Origin: Candidatus Aenigmatarchaeota archaeon
GTDB lineage: Archaea > Aenigmatarchaeota > Aenigmatarchaeia > GW2011-AR5
DNA: 7,816 nucleotides
Reading direction: 5' to 3'
Assembly: GCA_016198645.1 (NCBI GenBank)
Contig: JACQIE010000017.1
Span: 1-7,816, forward strand
Shown here piece after piece: positions 5,527 to 7,816 of the stretch (positions within the stretch are counted from its first letter, which is position 1; each line of letters starts with the position of its first letter). Both the position numbers and the translations under genes were made by a program. Below the pieces are notes generated by a model. The model had not been told where the DNA came from. It did no database searches and saw only the letters and a program-made list of their open reading frames with translations.

Positions 5527-6342
5527 TCACTTCGCATTCTTGGAAACTTTCCAGAGCATGTCAAACATCGGCTCAACGACGCTCAAAGTCGCGTGGTTGC
5601 TCTGGGACCAGAAAGCTATGTCCTGCGTTGGATGCGTCTTTTCGTCGTCTGTCAGCCCCATGACGAATTCCTGCCCGTCCACGATGCAGATGCGCCCGCC
5701 GGCGACGCTGCCCTCAAGATTCTTTATCTCCGTGTATTTGGAAAGCTCCTTGACGATTTCAGCGTGCTGTTCACGCACCGGTGCAAGAACCTGTACGCTT
5801 ACGCCCCTTTCAGACATCCTTTTTATGTGCGCGCCGTGGCTTTCCGCTATCTCGGATAGTCCCGTAGCCGTGGTTATGAGTTTCACGCTTTTCTTCGCGT
5901 TCTTCATCATCGTTCCCATGTGCTGCAGCACGGCGTATCTGCCTTTGACCGAGCCGGTCATCTCCTCGCTGTTCATGGTTTTAATATTATCCTTGTGGAA
6001 TTTTTCCAGTTCCCTTATCGAATCGCTTTTTGCCAGCGTATCCAGCCTCTCCTCTGCTTCCTGCGCGTCTTCGGCGACTTTCTTTTTCGCCCGTTCCATT
6101 GCCTCCCTCGGAGGCAGAGAAACGTATCTTAACGGCTTGCCCGTCTGGAGCATTATGAAGCCCTTGGCTGTAAGCGATTCCAGCACGTCATAGCACCGCG
6201 AACGCGGCACTTTGGACATTTCAGCCAGTTCTCCGGCTGTCGCGCTGCCCTTGGAGAGCAAAGCCACCCAAAGATTCCTCTCGTATTTGTTAAGTCCTAT
6301 GGATTTCAACGCATCCATCGTTTTCTGGCTTGCTATCATCAT
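5527..6342 (-). CDS. TrmB-family transcriptional regulator, 271 aa
   Basis: A one-component DNA-binding regulator. Residues 11-76 are the TrmB winged helix: 'GLNKYERNLWVALLSKGSA' (16-34), helix-turn-helix 'TAGELAEMSKVPRSRCYDVL' (35-54), and wing 'GKPLRYVSLPP' (68-78). Residues 79-112 form a charged coiled coil, probably a dimer interface. Residues 128-270 are the C-terminal sensor half, with 'KSVKLITTATGL' (151-162), 'MSERGVSVQVLAPV' (176-189), 'GGRICIVDGQEFVMGL' (215-230) and 'DIAFWSQSNH' (241-250), as in TrmB proteins with a phospholipase-D-like effector domain. Members control sugar transport or metabolism genes, but many orphans have unknown ligands, and no transporter lies in this window. 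The likely targets here are its own promoter and the divergent gene. Two ATGs (6342, 6339) are adjacent; the first is used. Confidence 0.9.
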   Translation of the reverse strand: MMIASQKTMDALKSIGLNKYERNLWVALLSKGSATAGELAEMSKVPRSRCYDVLESLTAKGFIMLQTGKPLRYVSLPPREAMERAKKKVAEDAQEAEERLDTLAKSDSIRELEKFHKDNIKTMNSEEMTGSVKGRYAVLQHMGTMMKNAKKSVKLITTATGLSEIAESHGAHIKRMSERGVSVQVLAPVREQHAEIVKELSKYTEIKNLEGSVAGGRICIVDGQEFVMGLTDDEKTHPTQDIAFWSQSNHATLSVVEPMFDMLWKVSKNAK

Positions 6343-6370
6343 AAATCACTGCTTTTTCTTGGTGCAAAAA

Positions 6371-6394
6371 GCTTAAATATGTCACTTCTTAAGC
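6371..6394 (-). promoter_or_regulatory. trmB promoter with overlapping inverted repeat (candidate operator)
   Basis: GCTTAA (6371-6376) and TTAAGC (6389-6394) form a perfect 6-base inverted repeat with a 12-base spacer. The minus-strand TATA-like box ATATTTAAG (6380-6372) overlaps the left arm, about 34 bases before the trmB ATG, giving a leader of about 8 bases. A dimeric regulator bound here would block TBP, so autoregulation by the adjacent TrmB protein is plausible. It does not match the published TACT-N3-AGTA motif of Thermococcus TrmB. Confidence 0.45.
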
Positions 6395-6406
6395 AGGACG
6401 ACACTT

Positions 6407-6430
6407 AGAGCCGCAGAAGCGGGCTCTTTT
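6407..6430 (+). terminator. Hairpin followed by T4 in the divergent intergenic region
   Basis: AGAGCCGC (6407-6414), loop AGAA, then GCGGGCTCT (6419-6427) pair as an 8-bp stem with one bulged C; four T follow (6427-6430, the first also in the stem). On the plus strand this is shaped like an intrinsic terminator, but no gene ends here. It could cap a very short plus-strand RNA started from the AT-rich box at 6373-6380, or be a structure in a minus-strand trmB leader. Confidence 0.35.
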
Positions 6431-6450
6431 CGAAAGCTTGCATCAAGTCG

Positions 6451-6460
6451 TTTATATATA
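6451..6460. promoter_or_regulatory. Strong near-palindromic TATA element TTTATATATA
   Basis: The strongest TATA-type sequence in the window. On the plus strand it would start RNA near 6481, giving the 227-aa gene a leader of about 65 bases. On the minus strand it would start near 6430, giving trmB a leader of about 88 bases containing the hairpin. Direction cannot be decided by eye. Confidence 0.45.
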
Positions 6461-6518
6461 TCGTCTCCCGCACATCGGGATTCCTATAGCCGTTTTCAAA
6501 TCCCCGGACGAACGCCCG

Positions 6519-6527
6519 TTTAAATAT
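6519..6527 (+). promoter_or_regulatory. TATA box of the 227-aa gene
   Basis: GTTTAAATATG contains TTTAAATAT (6519-6527), with its centre 25 bases before the ATG at 6548. This is the leaderless spacing seen for the minus-strand genes, and it decides for ATG 6548 over the in-frame TTG at 6530. Confidence 0.65.
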
Positions 6528-6547
6528 GCTTGTGGCTTACGTGGAGG

Positions 6548-7231
6548 ATGCTCCCTGCAAAAGGAATAAGAGCGGAGATGCCTTTGCATGTTGCGGGTTT
6601 TGGGAAATCTTACGATGAATTGTTCAGGCAAACGAATGTCGGCGGGTATGAGCTCTGGCTCGCGTTCAGTGAAAACGGGTGCGATAATCCCGTTGCCCGC
6701 AAAGACAGAAATCTGTACGAAAGACGCATGGAACTGGTCATGAGAAAGGTACACGGAGAACCGGCAGGAAATAGTGAAATATATCCTGATAATTCTTTTT
6801 CCGGTGCGTGGGGGGAAGTGACTCGCGACGTCGTGATGAACGGAGACAGAGGGGAAGATGACAGAGGAAGACGGCACATAATTTATATCTCGCATTTCGA
6901 GACAGAGCAGGAAGAAAGGCACGAGTTGTGGGCGCCTGCGAAACTGGTGGTAATGCCAACAGATGACGGCATTTTCTATCCGGGCACGCTTATTCCTTTC
7001 TCTACTGTGGACATTCCAAAGAAAGCCGCAGATGAATATGCCAGGCGCGGGATTCCGCATGGAAATATTATAAACTTCGAGCCGGGCATGGGAGTTATGG
7101 AAAAGCCCGAATACGTGATGCGTGGTTATTCTCTAAACGACCGCCAGTTCAACGTAGATACAGGACTTGCCTCCTTTCTGGGAAGAAAATATCCGTTCAT
7201 GACTTGGGTGGGGTCACGGCGAACTGTCTAA
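6548..7231 (+). CDS. Unknown protein, 227 aa
   Basis: No family recognised. The protein is soluble, rich in charged and aromatic residues, with no signal peptide or membrane segment. Recognisable stretches are 'LHVAGFGKSYDELFRQT' (13-29), 'GGYELWLAF' (32-40), 'NLYERRMELVMRKVHGEP' (55-72), a strongly charged 'NGDRGEDDRGRRHIIYISHF' (97-116), the strand-like 'PAKLVVM' (129-135) followed by 'DDGIFYPGTLIPF' (138-150), and 'GIPHGNIINFEPGMGVM' (168-184). The mix of strands and one clear helix suggests a globular, perhaps enzymatic fold, but no catalytic motif is identifiable. The frame extends left to a TTG at 6530, but the TATA box fits ATG 6548. It is divergent from trmB, sharing the regulatory strip, so it is a candidate TrmB target. 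It converges on the cohesin-like gene with an 18-base gap. Confidence 0.72.
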   Translation: MLPAKGIRAEMPLHVAGFGKSYDELFRQTNVGGYELWLAFSENGCDNPVARKDRNLYERRMELVMRKVHGEPAGNSEIYPDNSFSGAWGEVTRDVVMNGDRGEDDRGRRHIIYISHFETEQEERHELWAPAKLVVMPTDDGIFYPGTLIPFSTVDIPKKAADEYARRGIPHGNIINFEPGMGVMEKPEYVMRGYSLNDRQFNVDTGLASFLGRKYPFMTWVGSRRTV

Positions 7232-7249
7232 GTTCAGAAAAGATATAAC

Positions 7250-7816
7250 TTAGGAATTTATCGTAAGCCCGTTCGTGGCTCCGGGGTCAACGGAAATTCC
7301 GCCGGCAGAATATTCAGTTTTGAACGGTCCGCTGAGCCCGAAACTAAGCGTCGCATTTCCGGGTTTCAGCCGCACGACGTCGAATTGCATAACGTCTCCG
7401 TTGGTTCCCGTTATGCCATGCCCGACGGCGCAGGCTATCATGGTTCCGCCGCTTACGGCTACAGAGCCGGATGCCGTGCCTTCGCTGAATATGCCGGCGC
7501 ACTTTGGCGATTCTATTTTCACTGCGTCTGGATGCTGGATATTAAGCTGGACTCCGTTGAGGATTTTAGGCAGTTCGGTTGCTTGCACTGTTATTGTAGC
7601 CGAACTGTTTATGCCGGATAGAGTCACGGCATCTTGCGAGAAGCTCGTGCGCCTAGTTTCAACCTGAGGATTCACCGGTAAAGTCACGGAATCCGCGCTT
7701 GAATTCATCGAAGCATCATAACACTGCATACCGATTTGCATGTTGCTCCTATATCCCAGCGTCTGGTGGCGCGCATAGAGAGTGCGGTTCCCAGAAGCGG
7801 GCACATTATCCAAGTC
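7250..7816 (-). CDS. C-terminal part of a probable secreted protein with a cohesin-like domain (partial)
   Basis: The frame is open through the right edge, so only the last 189 or so codons are seen; the TTG at 7813 is not a convincing start. Counting from 7813, residues 55-185 read like a cohesin/CBM-type beta-sandwich: 'SGINSSATITVQA' (66-78), 'LNGVQLNIQHPDAVKI' (85-100) as the 'V..F.L.YDP..L' strand pair, then 'GDVMQFDVVRLKPGNATLSF' (139-158) as the 'G.L..I.F....G...L' pair, and a C-terminal 'GLTINS'. These domains mediate extracellular protein-protein or carbohydrate contacts. Four N-x-S/T sites (N9, N37, N69, N153) and the Cys pair C105/C128 suit an exported, possibly glycosylated protein. 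No signal peptide or anchor is visible; either may lie upstream. The domain match is by pattern only. Confidence 0.65.
   Translation of the reverse strand, partial: DLDNVPASGNRTLYARHQTLGYRSNMQIGMQCYDASMNSSADSVTLPVNPQVETRRTSFSQDAVTLSGINSSATITVQATELPKILNGVQLNIQHPDAVKIESPKCAGIFSEGTASGSVAVSGGTMIACAVGHGITGTNGDVMQFDVVRLKPGNATLSFGLSGPFKTEYSAGGISVDPGATNGLTINS

Noticed and set aside
5510..6193. 227-aa plus-strand ORF opposite trmB
   Set aside because: Serine- and phenylalanine-rich mirror of the TrmB coding sequence; TrmB has clear domain motifs.
6452..7060. 202-aa minus-strand ORF opposite the 227-aa gene
   Set aside because: No start or promoter support, R/H/P-rich shadow composition; the plus-strand frame has a well-placed TATA box.
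1..7816. CRISPR array, intact insertion sequence or attachment site
   Set aside because: No regularly spaced repeats, no transposase catalytic domain and no flanking direct repeats were seen.

Overview
The window looks archaeal. It carries an Elp3 (radical SAM plus GNAT), a TrmB-family regulator, a threonyl-tRNA synthetase whose N-terminal editing domain is of the archaeal D-Tyr-deacylase-like type, and several genes with a TATA-like box about 25-26 bases before the ATG (leaderless style). Base composition is moderate, the genes are packed, and many small proteins are unrecognisable. This suggests an uncultured, perhaps small-genome (DPANN-like) archaeon, but the lineage cannot be fixed from the sequence alone.

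Left end (1-730): a VapBC-type toxin-antitoxin pair (AbrB-fold antitoxin overlapping a PIN-domain ribonuclease). It is followed by a strip of about 130 bases that is both an open, start-less helix-turn-helix remnant and rich in inverted repeats, ending in a T-rich tract. Then (733-2806, plus strand) comes a threonine-rich 27-codon ORF overlapping a GTG-started thrS, with a small helical protein coupled to thrS by an ATGA overlap. The ThrRS is the most striking gene: an archaeal editing domain joined by a low-complexity hinge to a catalytic core with bacterial-style motifs.

Middle (2839-6342, minus strand): in transcription order, a TrmB-like regulator, an unknown 126-aa protein, elp3, an unknown 137-aa protein and a 69-aa coiled-coil protein. 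After trmB, the 126-aa gene and elp3, a TATA-like element lies within about 5-8 bases of the stop codon and about 26 bases before the next start. These genes therefore look individually promoted rather than a classical operon, despite the tight packing.

Right end (6343-7816): a regulatory intergenic strip of about 205 bases with an inverted repeat over the trmB promoter, a hairpin followed by T4 and two further TATA boxes. Next is a plus-strand 227-aa protein of unknown function, converging on the C-terminal part of a probably secreted, cohesin-like protein that runs off the window edge.

Functional theme: two tRNA-quality genes (thrS for charging and proofreading, elp3 for wobble-uridine modification), local transcription control, a toxin-antitoxin module and several orphan proteins. 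I see no CRISPR array, tRNA, rRNA or intact insertion sequence.
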